From: Streptomyces sp. AV19
Lineage (GTDB): Bacteria; Actinomycetota; Actinomycetes; Streptomycetales; Streptomycetaceae
Reading direction: 5' to 3'
Assembly: GCF_015999245.1 (NCBI RefSeq)
Contig: NZ_JAEAMR010000007.1
Span: 372,698 to 436,697, forward strand
DNA: 64,000 nucleotides
The position numbers and the translations under genes are program-made. Below, one piece after another: positions 17,384-25,562 of this stretch (positions are counted from its first letter, which is position 1; each line of letters starts with the position of its first letter). The notes under the pieces are model-generated. The model searched no databases. It saw nothing but the letters and a program-made list of their open reading frames with translations, and was not told where the DNA came from.

Positions 17384-18781
17384 TCATGCCGGACCAGCGT
17401 CGCCGGCGGTGCGCCCGGAGGCGACTTCCGCCCGGCGGCGGTGCTCGGCGGCCTTCGCCTCGAGGATCGCGGCCATGCGCAGGTGGTACTGGGGGTTGTC
17501 CTGCTCGTAGATGTCGGGGATGCCGTCGAGGTCCTCGTCCCGCTCCTCGTCGGCGCAGAGCTTCTTGTACTTGTTGTCGCGCAGCTTGAGCAGGATGCTC
17601 GCGATGACGGCGGCGATCAGCGAACCGACCAGGACCGCTGCCTTGACCTCGCTCGTCAGGAGGGAGTCGCCGTCGAAGGCCAGCTCGCCGATGAGCAGCG
17701 AGACGGTGAAGCCGATGCCGGCCAGCGACGCCACCGCGAGCACGTCCGGCCACTTGAGGTCGGGGTTGAGCTCGGCACGGGTGAACCGGGCGGCCAGCCA
17801 GGTGCCGCCGAAGACGCCGATCGCCTTGCCGACGATCAGACCGAGGACGACGCCGAGCGTCTCCGGCCTGCGGAAGACGTCCGAGAGCGCGCCGCCGGAA
17901 ATCGCCACGCCGGCGGAGAAGAGCGCGAACATCGGCACGGCCAGGCCGGCCGAGAGCGGGCGCACCAGGTGCTCGATGTGCTCGCCGGGCGAGTGCGCCT
18001 CGCCGTCGTGACGGTGGCAGCGCAGCATCAGGCCCATGGCGACGCCGGCGATGGTGGCGTGGACGCCGCTGTTGTACATCAGCGCCCAGTTGACGACGGC
18101 CAGCGGGACGTAGACGTACCAGCCCCGGACGCCCTTGCGCAGCAGCAGCCAGAAGACGAACAGACCTACGACGGCGAAGCCCAGGGCGGCGAAGTTCAGC
18201 TTCGAGGTGAAGAAGATCGCGATGATGAGGATCGCGAAGAGGTCGTCGACGACGGCCAGTGTCAGCAGGAACGCCCGCAGCGCCGAGGGCAGCGCCGTGC
18301 CGATGACCGCGAGCACGGCGAGGGCGAAGGCGATGTCGGTGGCGGTCGGGACGGCCCAGCCCTTCAGGGAGCCGCCGCCGGTGGTGGCCACGGTGGCGTA
18401 GACGAGGGCGGGTGCGGCCATGCCGCAGAGGGCGGCGACCACGGGGAGGATGGCGGCCTTGGGGTTGCGCAGCTCGCCGGCGACCAGTTCTCGTTTGAGC
18501 TCGATACCGGCGACGAAGAAGAAGACCGCCAGCAGTCCGTCGGCGGCCCAGTGCTGGACGGAGAGGTTCAGCCCGAGCGAGCCGGGGCCCAGGTGGAAGT
18601 CGCGTATGGACTCGTAGCTGTCCTTGATCGGGGTGTTCGCCCAGATCAACGCGGCGACGGCCGCGACCAGCAGCAGGACCCCGCCGACGGTCTCGGTGCG
18701 CAGCGCGTCCGCGAGGAAGTTCCGCTCGGGCAGCGGCAGCCGGCCGAGGAAGACGGAACGGTTGTTCTTGGGCGCGGCCAC
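17384..18781 (-). CDS. nhaA: Na+/H+ antiporter NhaA
   Basis: A 465-residue inner-membrane antiporter with about 11-12 membrane segments. GIELKRELVAGELRNP and TDIAFALAVLAV are NhaA hallmarks, the latter in the region of the paired ion-binding aspartates. It exchanges Na+ for H+ for pH and sodium homeostasis. The C-terminal ~60 residues are an acidic then basic cytoplasmic tail (DEERDEDLDGIPDIYEQDNP) longer than in E. coli NhaA (388 aa). The GTG at 18781 is preferred over 18814 because AGGAGG lies 8 nt upstream. An AT-rich stretch at 18870-18905 probably carries its promoter. Confidence 0.93.
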   Translation of the reverse strand: MAAPKNNRSVFLGRLPLPERNFLADALRTETVGGVLLLVAAVAALIWANTPIKDSYESIRDFHLGPGSLGLNLSVQHWAADGLLAVFFFVAGIELKRELVAGELRNPKAAILPVVAALCGMAAPALVYATVATTGGGSLKGWAVPTATDIAFALAVLAVIGTALPSALRAFLLTLAVVDDLFAILIIAIFFTSKLNFAALGFAVVGLFVFWLLLRKGVRGWYVYVPLAVVNWALMYNSGVHATIAGVAMGLMLRCHRHDGEAHSPGEHIEHLVRPLSAGLAVPMFALFSAGVAISGGALSDVFRRPETLGVVLGLIVGKAIGVFGGTWLAARFTRAELNPDLKWPDVLAVASLAGIGFTVSLLIGELAFDGDSLLTSEVKAAVLVGSLIAAVIASILLKLRDNKYKKLCADEERDEDLDGIPDIYEQDNPQYHLRMAAILEAKAAEHRRRAEVASGRTAGDAGPA

Positions 18782-18878
18782 GGTGAGGACCTCCTGGGGT
18801 CGATCGACGGACACACGTGGGGTGCACGTGTGCTGAGTGCCGACCAGACTTCCCGGCGCGCCTGTGATTCTTGTCGAG

Positions 18879-18886
18879 ATTTATAC
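18879..18886 (-). promoter_or_regulatory. Probable nhaA -10 region
   Basis: On the minus strand GTATAAAT lies in an unusually AT-rich patch (18870-18905) about 100 nt before the nhaA start. It looks like a -10 element with a leader of roughly 90 nt. No clear -35 is seen. Confidence 0.4.
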
Positions 18887-18908
18887 GCTTTGCATATGTA
18901 CTTTAGCG

Positions 18909-18958
18909 CGAACGAGTGGAGGGCGCCCGGTCGGAGCCGGGCGCCCTCCACTCGTTCG
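18909..18958. terminator. Perfect 22-bp hairpin after the acs remnant
   Basis: Bases 18909-18930 and 18937-18958 form a perfect 22-bp stem with a TCGGAG loop. It starts 10 bp after the remnant acs stop, so it is probably the original acs terminator, preserved although the gene was deleted. Confidence 0.88.
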
Positions 18959-18968
18959 GGTCGTGGGA

Positions 18969-19179
18969 TCAGTCCTCGGCGGGGGTTGCCGGGAGTTTGG
19001 TCTGGATGAGGTCCATGACCGAGGAGTCGGTCAGGGTGGTCACGTCGCCGAGCGTGCGGTGCTCGGCGACGTCGCGCAGCAGTCGGCGCATGATCTTGCC
19101 GGAGCGGCTCGGCCAGGGCGGCAGGCGGTGCGAACCGGCGCTCCTCCTTCAAGAGGTTGGCCAGGCTTTCGTTGCTCAC
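18969..19179 (-). pseudogene. acsA: Collapsed acetyl-CoA synthetase gene (internal deletion)
   Basis: Only the two ends of an acs gene remain. From GTG 19179, preceded by GGGAG, it reads SNESLANLLKEERRFAPPA, the N-terminus I know from streptomycete acetyl-CoA synthetase. After about 23 codons the sequence jumps into a different frame reading RSGKIMRRLLRDVAEHR and then LGDVTTLTDSSVMDL, ending LPATPAED with the TGA at 18969-18971. That is the normal C-terminus, including the acetylatable Lys of the RSGK motif. Acs is about 650 residues, so roughly 1.75 kb is missing. The two parts are out of frame (211 bp total). Start signal and terminator are intact, so this is a recent internal deletion. Confidence 0.88.
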
Positions 19180-19301
19180 GACATCTCCCTTTTCCAGGGG
19201 GCCCGTTGTGTCCCGGGCATAGCTCACCAGGTGGGGGCGGACCCTGACAAGGGGTGACGGAGGAATGCTGGTTTAGACCTGTGGGGAGCGGTCGGCCGAG
19301 G

Positions 19302-21554
19302 TCAGACGGCATCGAGCACCCCCGGCCGTACGGCGGTGAAGGTGCGCGACCGCTGGTCCAGCACGTAGGCCTGGGCCTCGGCCACGTGGAAGTACATGCC
19401 CTGGAGGTGGAGCGTCCCCTCCGCGACACGCCGGGCCACGCAGGAGTGCGCCATCAGGTGGTCGAGCTGCTGCATCACGTTGACCAGAGCGAGCCGTTCG
19501 GCGTCGTCCGCCACGGGCCGCTCGGCAAGGGCCACTTCGCCGCGCCCCAGCCGGCCGATCCGCTGCATGCGGGCCAGGCTCGGCCGGCCGTGCCGCAGCC
19601 AGCGGGCGAGCGGGGTCTGCGGAACGGCGTCGGCGGTCGGCACGGCGGTGTCGAGCAGCGCCTGCATCGCCCCGCACCCCGAGTGCCCGCAGACGGTGAT
19701 GCTGGAGACCTTGAGCACCTCCACGGCGTACTCCACGGCGGCGGCGACGGAGTCGCACACGGCGTCGTTGCCTGGCGGCGGCATCAGATTGCCGACGTTG
19801 CGCACCGTGAACAGGTCGCCCGGGCCGCTGGACGTGATCATGCTGGTCACCAGCCGGGAGTCGGCGCAGGTCAGGAAGAGCTGGCTGGGGCGCTGCCCCT
19901 CCCGGGCCAGCCGTGCCAGCTCCTCGCGGACGAGGGGCGCCGTGTCGCGCTGGAACGCGCTCACCCCGCCGATCAGTTGACGGCCGCCGGGGAGGCCACC
20001 CGCCGAGGCCGGAGGGCGGACGCAGTGGTGGTTGCGCCAGGGGGTCCACGGCCGGCAGGCGTGCCCGTCGGACGGCTCGGCGACGTGCTGCCCCGACCGC
20101 TCGCTCACCGTGACCCAACCCCCGTGCGCACGCTGGTCGTTCGACCAGGTGTACAGGGCGTCGTAGGCGGCGTGGTCCATGAAGGACCCGCCCAGCTCCA
20201 CCACCGCACCCGCACCGCGCGGGACGCGGGAGAGGGAGCGGCGCAGCCTGGGCACCGCGAGGAACGTCAACTGGCCGTGAACCGCCACCCGGTGGTGACC
20301 CTCCCGGGTCGCCGAGACGGTGATCCGGGTGCGCCCCAGCCGGCGCAAGGAGAGAAGGGCGGCGACGACGATGCCGGTCGCGGTACCCGGGAGGACGCCG
20401 AACAGCGCGACCGCGCCGAGCGTGGAGAGATGGACGGGCAGCTCGCGGCGCTCCCGCAGCCGGTCGAGGTTCCGGAAGCCGGTCATCCGGACGCCGGCCG
20501 CGAGGATCAGCGCGGCGAGGGCGGCGACGGGGACCAGCTTCAGCGCCGGGGCGCACAATGCCGCGCACGGCAGCACCCACATCCCGTACAGGATCACGGA
20601 CTTGCGGCTCGGAGCCACCGCTCCGGCAGCTCCGGAAGCCGTCGCCCCGGTGACTGCCAGCCCTCCCAGCAGCCCGGACACGACGGTGGCGGCTCCCTGT
20701 CCGGTCAGCTCGCGGTCCGGATCCCCGGCACGGTGGCCGTCCGCCGGTGACGTCAGGGTTTCCATGCCCGCCACCAGGGTCATGGTCAGCACCGCGGCGC
20801 AGACCGCGAGGGTCTGGCCGGCGGGAAGGGCCGGCAGGGGCGCCACATTCCAGTCGGGCAACGGGATTCGGGGGAGACCCGAACCCGCGCTCACCGCGGT
20901 GGCGAGCGCCACGGCCGCGAGCGGGGCGGGCACGACGCGGGCCGCACGCCCCGCCCTGCCGGACAGCCTCGGCCACACGGCCAGCACGGCGAGGACGCAC
21001 CCGCCGGCCAGGAGCGCCGGGACGCTCGGGTGGGTCAACTCCGGGGGAAACGCCCATGGATCACCCGCCGGGGCGCCGTTGGGCCCGCCGCCCAGTACGA
21101 CCCGGAGCTGGCCCAGCGCGATGGTCGCCCCGATGCCGGCCAGCGCGCCGCGCGCGACGACCGGACCGGCGGCCGGCATCACCCGGGCCACCCGGGCGGC
21201 TCCCAGGGCGACTTGCGCCAGCCCGGCCAGCACGGTGATCGCGCAGGTGGCCCGCCAGCCGAAGCGGTGCACCAGCTCGGCCGTCACCGCCGCGAGGGCG
21301 ACGGCCGCCCCGCCGGCCCGCAGGCGCGTCCGGCCCAGGCCGCCCGCGACCAGGCCGCCGGCCGCCGCCGCGACCAGCCCGGCCCGCGGGGGCGCGCCGG
21401 CGGCGAGCGCGACGCCGAGGGACAGCGGGACCGCGGTCAGCGCCAGGCCGACGGAGGCGGCCAAGTCCCGCCGTGCCGTGTGGCGGTGCGGATGGTCCGG
21501 CGGGTCGGGCGTGCTGCGGTCGGTCGACGGCGGGTGGGTCGGGTGAGCGTGCAT
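19302..21554 (-). CDS. SulP anion transporter fused to STAS and beta-carbonic anhydrase
   Basis: A 750-residue fusion. The SulP transporter domain with many hydrophobic segments spans ~25-400, and an STAS-like region is at ~416-485. A beta-carbonic anhydrase domain occupies ~526-750, with zinc ligands in CADSR (near 560) and HSGCG (near 621). Such fusions are thought to move bicarbonate and interconvert it with CO2 at the membrane. The first ~30 residues are His/Pro-rich. ATG 21554 is chosen over an upstream ATG because the preceding codons are low-complexity; the start is not certain. It lies immediately upstream of the acs remnant on the same strand and is divergent from a lipoprotein gene across an AT-rich region. 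Confidence 0.92.
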   Translation of the reverse strand: MHAHPTHPPSTDRSTPDPPDHPHRHTARRDLAASVGLALTAVPLSLGVALAAGAPPRAGLVAAAAGGLVAGGLGRTRLRAGGAAVALAAVTAELVHRFGWRATCAITVLAGLAQVALGAARVARVMPAAGPVVARGALAGIGATIALGQLRVVLGGGPNGAPAGDPWAFPPELTHPSVPALLAGGCVLAVLAVWPRLSGRAGRAARVVPAPLAAVALATAVSAGSGLPRIPLPDWNVAPLPALPAGQTLAVCAAVLTMTLVAGMETLTSPADGHRAGDPDRELTGQGAATVVSGLLGGLAVTGATASGAAGAVAPSRKSVILYGMWVLPCAALCAPALKLVPVAALAALILAAGVRMTGFRNLDRLRERRELPVHLSTLGAVALFGVLPGTATGIVVAALLSLRRLGRTRITVSATREGHHRVAVHGQLTFLAVPRLRRSLSRVPRGAGAVVELGGSFMDHAAYDALYTWSNDQRAHGGWVTVSERSGQHVAEPSDGHACRPWTPWRNHHCVRPPASAGGLPGGRQLIGGVSAFQRDTAPLVREELARLAREGQRPSQLFLTCADSRLVTSMITSSGPGDLFTVRNVGNLMPPPGNDAVCDSVAAAVEYAVEVLKVSSITVCGHSGCGAMQALLDTAVPTADAVPQTPLARWLRHGRPSLARMQRIGRLGRGEVALAERPVADDAERLALVNVMQQLDHLMAHSCVARRVAEGTLHLQGMYFHVAEAQAYVLDQRSRTFTAVRPGVLDAV

Positions 21555-21882
21555 GGTCGGTCCCGTCTGCGTCGGGCGGCGGCCGGGGCCAGGGGCGCGG
21601 CCGGGGTCACGGCGGGCAGCGGCTGGAGAGCGGTGCTGCGCGGCGGGGCTGCGGCGAGATATCAACTCTCGGTAAACGAATCGTAATGGAGAGTAAAGGT
21701 CCGGCGGAAGGGGCTGATTCTCATCAACCCGGAGCTTCCTCCTATGGAGTGAATATTCATTTTTTTCGGCTTGTCATACTTATCTTTTCTTTTGACCGTG
21801 CGACGTTGGCGGGGATGACGGCGGATCAGGGCGGCGAGTCCCCCGCCGGACCGGCTGAGCAGGTCGAAGGGTGAGATGCCTG
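21555..21882. promoter_or_regulatory. AT-rich divergent region between the SulP-CA and deacetylase lipoprotein genes
   Basis: No gene is supported here. Bases 21655-21800 are strikingly AT-rich for this genome, with a T-run (21760-21766) and TATCTTTTC-like stretches, and should contain promoters for both divergent genes. I cannot assign exact -35 and -10 boxes. Confidence 0.55.
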
Positions 21883-23289
21883 ATGGCGGCTGCATGGAGA
21901 CACACACTGGCCGGCCTCGCCGCGCTGGCACTGGCGGCCGGAGCCGCGGGCTGCGCGGGGGACGACGGCCCGGACGCTCCGGGGCCGCAGGCGGCCGCCG
22001 GTCCGAAGTCCGTGGAACGGCCGGTACGCCTGCTCGGTGACGGTTCCACCGCCGACACCGGCCCCCAGCCGCGGCAGCCCAAGCCGCGGCGGATGGCACC
22101 CGGTGAGAAGCCGCCGCAGTTCGTGGTGTTCTCCTGGGACGGCGCTGGCGAGGACAGCCAGCGGCTGTTCTCCCGCTTCCGCAAGGTCGGCAGGAAGTAC
22201 CACGCGACGATGACGTACTTCCTCAGCGGCGTCTACATGCTCCCCGAGGAGAAGCGCACCCTCTACGATCCGCCCCAACACGCCTCCGGGGCATCGGACA
22301 TCGGCTTCAACGACGTCCGCGGCGTGCGGGACACCGTGGAGCAGCTGCGCGGCGCCTGGCTGGACGGCAGTGAGATCGGCACCCACTTCAACGGGCACTT
22401 CTGCGGCGCGGACCGGGGAGTGGGCACCTGGACGCCGAGGGAGTGGGCGAGCGAGATCCGGCAGGCCAAGTGGCTGGTGCGCAACTGGAAGACCAATACA
22501 GGGCTCAAGGAGGAGCCGCCCCTGCCCTTCGACTACGGCAAGGAACTGGTCGGCGGCCGCGCCCCCTGCCTGGAGGGCCAGCACAACCTCGTCCGGGCGG
22601 CCAAGAAGCTGGGGTTCCGCTACGACGCCAGCTCGGCGGGCGGCCGGCAGGTCTGGCCGTCGAAGACCGGCGGACTGTGGGACTTCCCGCTCCAGGACGT
22701 GCCCGTCCCCGGCCGGGGCTTCGAAACCCTGTCGATGGACTACAACTTCCTTGCCAACCAGTCGGGTACGACCAAGGGCGACCCTTCGCGGCGTGCCGCG
22801 TGGGGACGGCAGATGCGTGACGGGCTGCTGGCCGGCTTCGGGCGGGCCTACCACGGCAACCGGGCCCCGCTGTTCGTCGGCGACCACTTCGAGTCGTGGA
22901 ACGGCGGCATCTACATGCGGGCCGTGGAGAGCGTGATCGCCCGGGTCTGCACCAAGGAGGGCGTGCGCTGCGTCTCCTTCAAACAGCTCGCCGACTGGCT
23001 GGACGCGCAGGACCCCGACGCGCTCGCGCGGCTGCGCCGGCTGGAGGTCGGCGAGGCGCCGAGGCGCGGCTGGGCCCATCTCGCCGACACCCCGCTCTCC
23101 GCGCCGCACGTGCCCACGCCGCACGCGCCCTCCTGGCACGCCCCGTCGTCGCAGGAGCCCTCGACGAACGAACCGGACGGCGGCTCCGGCCGGTACGACG
23201 AGGATGACGACGACGAGGACGACGACAAGTCGTCGCGGAGGAAGCCCGTGCGGATCAGGCCCGTACTGGTCAGACCGGCTGCGGGGTAG
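21883..23289 (+). CDS. Secreted polysaccharide-deacetylase-like lipoprotein
   Basis: A 468-residue exported protein. The signal peptide has a lipobox ending AAGC (Cys24). The mature domain begins FVVFSWDGAGED, the first Asp motif of the NodB/polysaccharide deacetylase fold, and continues with EIGTHFNGHFCG, whose His-x3-His pattern resembles the metal motif, and FVGDHFESWNGG. This suggests de-N-acetylation of a cell-wall or secreted glycan, though the motifs are divergent. The C-terminus is His/Pro-rich, then a run of Asp/Glu and a basic end. GGTGA 8 nt upstream favours ATG 21883 over GTG 21871. Its last 20 bp overlap the convergent ATPase gene. Confidence 0.82.
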   Translation: MAAAWRHTLAGLAALALAAGAAGCAGDDGPDAPGPQAAAGPKSVERPVRLLGDGSTADTGPQPRQPKPRRMAPGEKPPQFVVFSWDGAGEDSQRLFSRFRKVGRKYHATMTYFLSGVYMLPEEKRTLYDPPQHASGASDIGFNDVRGVRDTVEQLRGAWLDGSEIGTHFNGHFCGADRGVGTWTPREWASEIRQAKWLVRNWKTNTGLKEEPPLPFDYGKELVGGRAPCLEGQHNLVRAAKKLGFRYDASSAGGRQVWPSKTGGLWDFPLQDVPVPGRGFETLSMDYNFLANQSGTTKGDPSRRAAWGRQMRDGLLAGFGRAYHGNRAPLFVGDHFESWNGGIYMRAVESVIARVCTKEGVRCVSFKQLADWLDAQDPDALARLRRLEVGEAPRRGWAHLADTPLSAPHVPTPHAPSWHAPSSQEPSTNEPDGGSGRYDEDDDDEDDDKSSRRKPVRIRPVLVRPAAG

Positions 23290-24262
23290 CCGGCAGCGGC
23301 TCGCCCAGCACGAAGGCGGGGTCGACCTGGGCCGCCAGGTCGGCGCCCGTCTTCGCGTTGCCCCAACTCTCCGCGTTCTTCAGGTGGAAGTGCACCATCT
23401 GGCGCGTGTAGCGGTGCCGGTCACGGGCCTCGTGGGACGCGTCGGCGGCCGCGCGGAGGGTGTTCAGCGCCTCGCGGTTGGCGCCTTCGAGCAGGTCGAA
23501 GAGGGGCGGCCGGCCCTTCTCCATGGCCCGCACCCAGTCGGAGTGGCCGAAGCAGGTGAGCAGGTCGTCGCCGACCTCGTCCCGCAGGAAGTCCAGGTCG
23601 TCCTGGCCCTGCACCTTGTTCCCGACGACCTTCAGGCGGACGCCGAAGTCCCGGGCGTAGTCCTTGTACTGGCGGTAGACGGACACGCCCTTGCGGGTCG
23701 GTTCGGCCACGAGGAACATCATGTCGAAGCGCGTGAACATCCCCGACGCGAAGGAGTCGCTGCCGGCCGTCATGTCGACGACCACGTACTCGCCCGGTCC
23801 GTCGACGAGGTGGTTGAGGCACAGCTCCACCGCGCCCACCTTGGAGTGGTAGCACGCCACGCCGAGGTCCGACTCGGTGAACGGGCCGGTGGCCATGAGC
23901 TGTACGGACGCCCCGTCGTCGAGGGGGACGGTCCGCGCGCAGGCGTCGTAGACCGGGTTGTCCTCGACGACGCGCAGCAGCCGGGATCCCCTGCCGGGCG
24001 GGGTCGTCTTGATCATCGTCTCGGCCGAGAGGATGCGGGGGTTCGAGCCGCGGAGGTAGTCCTTGATGAGCGGGAGGTGCGCACCCATCGCGGGCAGGGC
24101 GGCCGCCTCGGCCTCGTCCAGCCCGAGCGCCGCACCCAGGTGCTGGTTGATGTCGGCGTCCACGGCGACGACCGGGACGCGGCGGGCGGCGAGGTGGCGG
24201 ATGAAAAGCGAGGACAGCGTGGTCTTCCCGCTGCCGCCCTTCCCTACGAAAGCGATCTTCAT
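23270..24262 (-). CDS. P-loop ATPase of the CooC/MinD type
   Basis: A 330-residue SIMIBI ATPase. The deviant Walker A motif GKGGSGKTT lies at residues 7-15, DADINQHLG is the switch I region, and VVVDMTAGSDSFASG is Walker B/switch II. It resembles CooC-type nickel-insertion and MinD/ParA ATPases, but no CO dehydrogenase or partition partner lies nearby, so its client is unknown. The protein is soluble. The start may be ATG 24262 or GTG 24268. It is divergent from the Fic-like gene with about 100 bp between starts, and its 3' end overlaps the convergent lipoprotein gene by 20 bp. Confidence 0.85.
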   Translation of the reverse strand: MKIAFVGKGGSGKTTLSSLFIRHLAARRVPVVAVDADINQHLGAALGLDEAEAAALPAMGAHLPLIKDYLRGSNPRILSAETMIKTTPPGRGSRLLRVVEDNPVYDACARTVPLDDGASVQLMATGPFTESDLGVACYHSKVGAVELCLNHLVDGPGEYVVVDMTAGSDSFASGMFTRFDMMFLVAEPTRKGVSVYRQYKDYARDFGVRLKVVGNKVQGQDDLDFLRDEVGDDLLTCFGHSDWVRAMEKGRPPLFDLLEGANREALNTLRAAADASHEARDRHRYTRQMVHFHLKNAESWGNAKTGADLAAQVDPAFVLGEPLPATPQPV

Positions 24263-24363
24263 GTTCACCAAGGGTAGGTGCGGGGGTGCAGCAAGTGAGG
24301 TCCGTGAGTGAAGAAGACCACTCCTTCGAGGGGTGTGAGCGGGAAATGCGTAGTGTCTTACCC

Positions 24364-25185
24364 ATGAGTACGACTGCCGATCCCCTGGCTGCTCTGGGCT
24401 CGCTCCCGGGTGTCGCCGATTCCGTGGACTCCGTACGCAGGGCGGTGGACCGGGTGTACGGCCACCGGGTGATGCGCCGCCGCAGCAACGAAGTGACGTC
24501 CGAGGCGGCCCTGCGCGGTGCGCGGGGGTCGGCCGCGCTCTCCGGGGCCGACTGGGCTCTTGAAGAGGTGCGCCGGCGTTCCGACTTCGGCGGCGAGGGC
24601 GAACCCCGCACCGTGGGCGCCGCGTTGCGACTGACCGCCGAGGCGGGCCAGCTGTTGAGCGTGTGGCGGCAGTCGCCGACGCGCGTGCTGGCACGGCTGC
24701 ACCTGGTGGCCGCGGGGAAGGCCCAGCCGGACGACGCGGTGGGGCGGCCCCGGTTGCGCGGCGAGGCCGTGGACGAACCGCTGATCGGGCTGCCGTTGCC
24801 CGACGCGGACGAGATGGCGGGGCGATTGGAGGGGCTGGCGCAGCTGCTGATCGCGGGCAGTGAGGCCCCCGCGCCGGTGACGGCGGCCGTGGTGCACGGG
24901 GAACTGCTGGCCCTGCGTCCGTTCGGCTCCTGCAACGGGCTGGTGGCCCGGGCGGCCGAGCGGATCGTGCTGGTCGGCAGTGGTCTCGACCCCAAGTCGA
25001 TCTGCCCCGCGGAGGTGGGGCACGCGGAGCTCGGGCGGGACGCCTACGTGGCCGCGCTCGAGGCATACGTCTCCGGTACGCCTGAGGGGGTGGCGGCCTG
25101 GATCGCGCACTGCGCCCGCGCCGCCGAGCTGGGGGCCCGCGAGTCCACGGCGGTCTGTGAGGCCCTGCAGCGGGGCGCGGCCTGA
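24364..25185 (+). CDS. Degenerate Fic-like protein
   Basis: A 273-residue mostly helical protein. Around residues 182-195 it reads LRPFGSCNGLVARAAER, which lines up with the Fic core HPFxxGNGRxxR, but the catalytic His is Arg and the second Arg region is altered. Fic enzymes AMPylate proteins using that His, so this one should be inactive or doing something else. Streptomycete homologues are sometimes labelled oxidoreductase, with no evidence I can see. TAGTGT ends 7 nt before the ATG and no Shine-Dalgarno is present, so it is probably leaderless. A hairpin follows the stop. Confidence 0.75.
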   Translation: MSTTADPLAALGSLPGVADSVDSVRRAVDRVYGHRVMRRRSNEVTSEAALRGARGSAALSGADWALEEVRRRSDFGGEGEPRTVGAALRLTAEAGQLLSVWRQSPTRVLARLHLVAAGKAQPDDAVGRPRLRGEAVDEPLIGLPLPDADEMAGRLEGLAQLLIAGSEAPAPVTAAVVHGELLALRPFGSCNGLVARAAERIVLVGSGLDPKSICPAEVGHAELGRDAYVAALEAYVSGTPEGVAAWIAHCARAAELGARESTAVCEALQRGAA

Positions 25186-25190
25186 CGTCG

Positions 25191-25210
25191 CCCCACCCTC
25201 GCGGGTGGGG
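25191..25210 (+). terminator. Hairpin after the Fic-like gene
   Basis: CCCCACCC (25191-25198) and GGGTGGGG (25203-25210) form an 8-bp G/C stem with a TCGC loop, 5 bp past the stop. Confidence 0.7.
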
Positions 25211-25562
25211 TCCGTGCGTCAACAGTGCTGTGTGTGCGCAGAGTTGCGGCGGTACCGGTCCTGCTCCGGCACCGCCGCTGGCACGTTCGCCGGGTTACCA
25301 GTGCGTGCACGAAAGATGTCCATCAGGCGGGGGAACTTTGCCTCACCTGGTGCGACTGGCCCGTAATCGACGGGTCGGCGTCGCGTGGGTGCCCGGCATT
25401 CGTGCTCGGTCCGTGGGGCCGTTGTGCGGAGAGGGCTTCCTCCCGGATGTCCCTGGTCTCGCGGGCCGTTGACTCCTTTCTACTCCCCTCTCCGGGTAAG
25501 CGGAAGGCCGAGTCGCACTTCTTTACTTTTGGCTTCAAAAACGGGCAATCAGGAACGGGCGA
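25211..25562. other. Convergent intergenic stretch without a supported gene
   Basis: About 350 bp between the 3' ends of the Fic-like and HAD genes. No frame shows sustained third-position G/C bias. Small inverted repeats occur near 25245-25275, and the last 80 bp are relatively AT-rich. I see no RNA gene. Confidence 0.5.
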
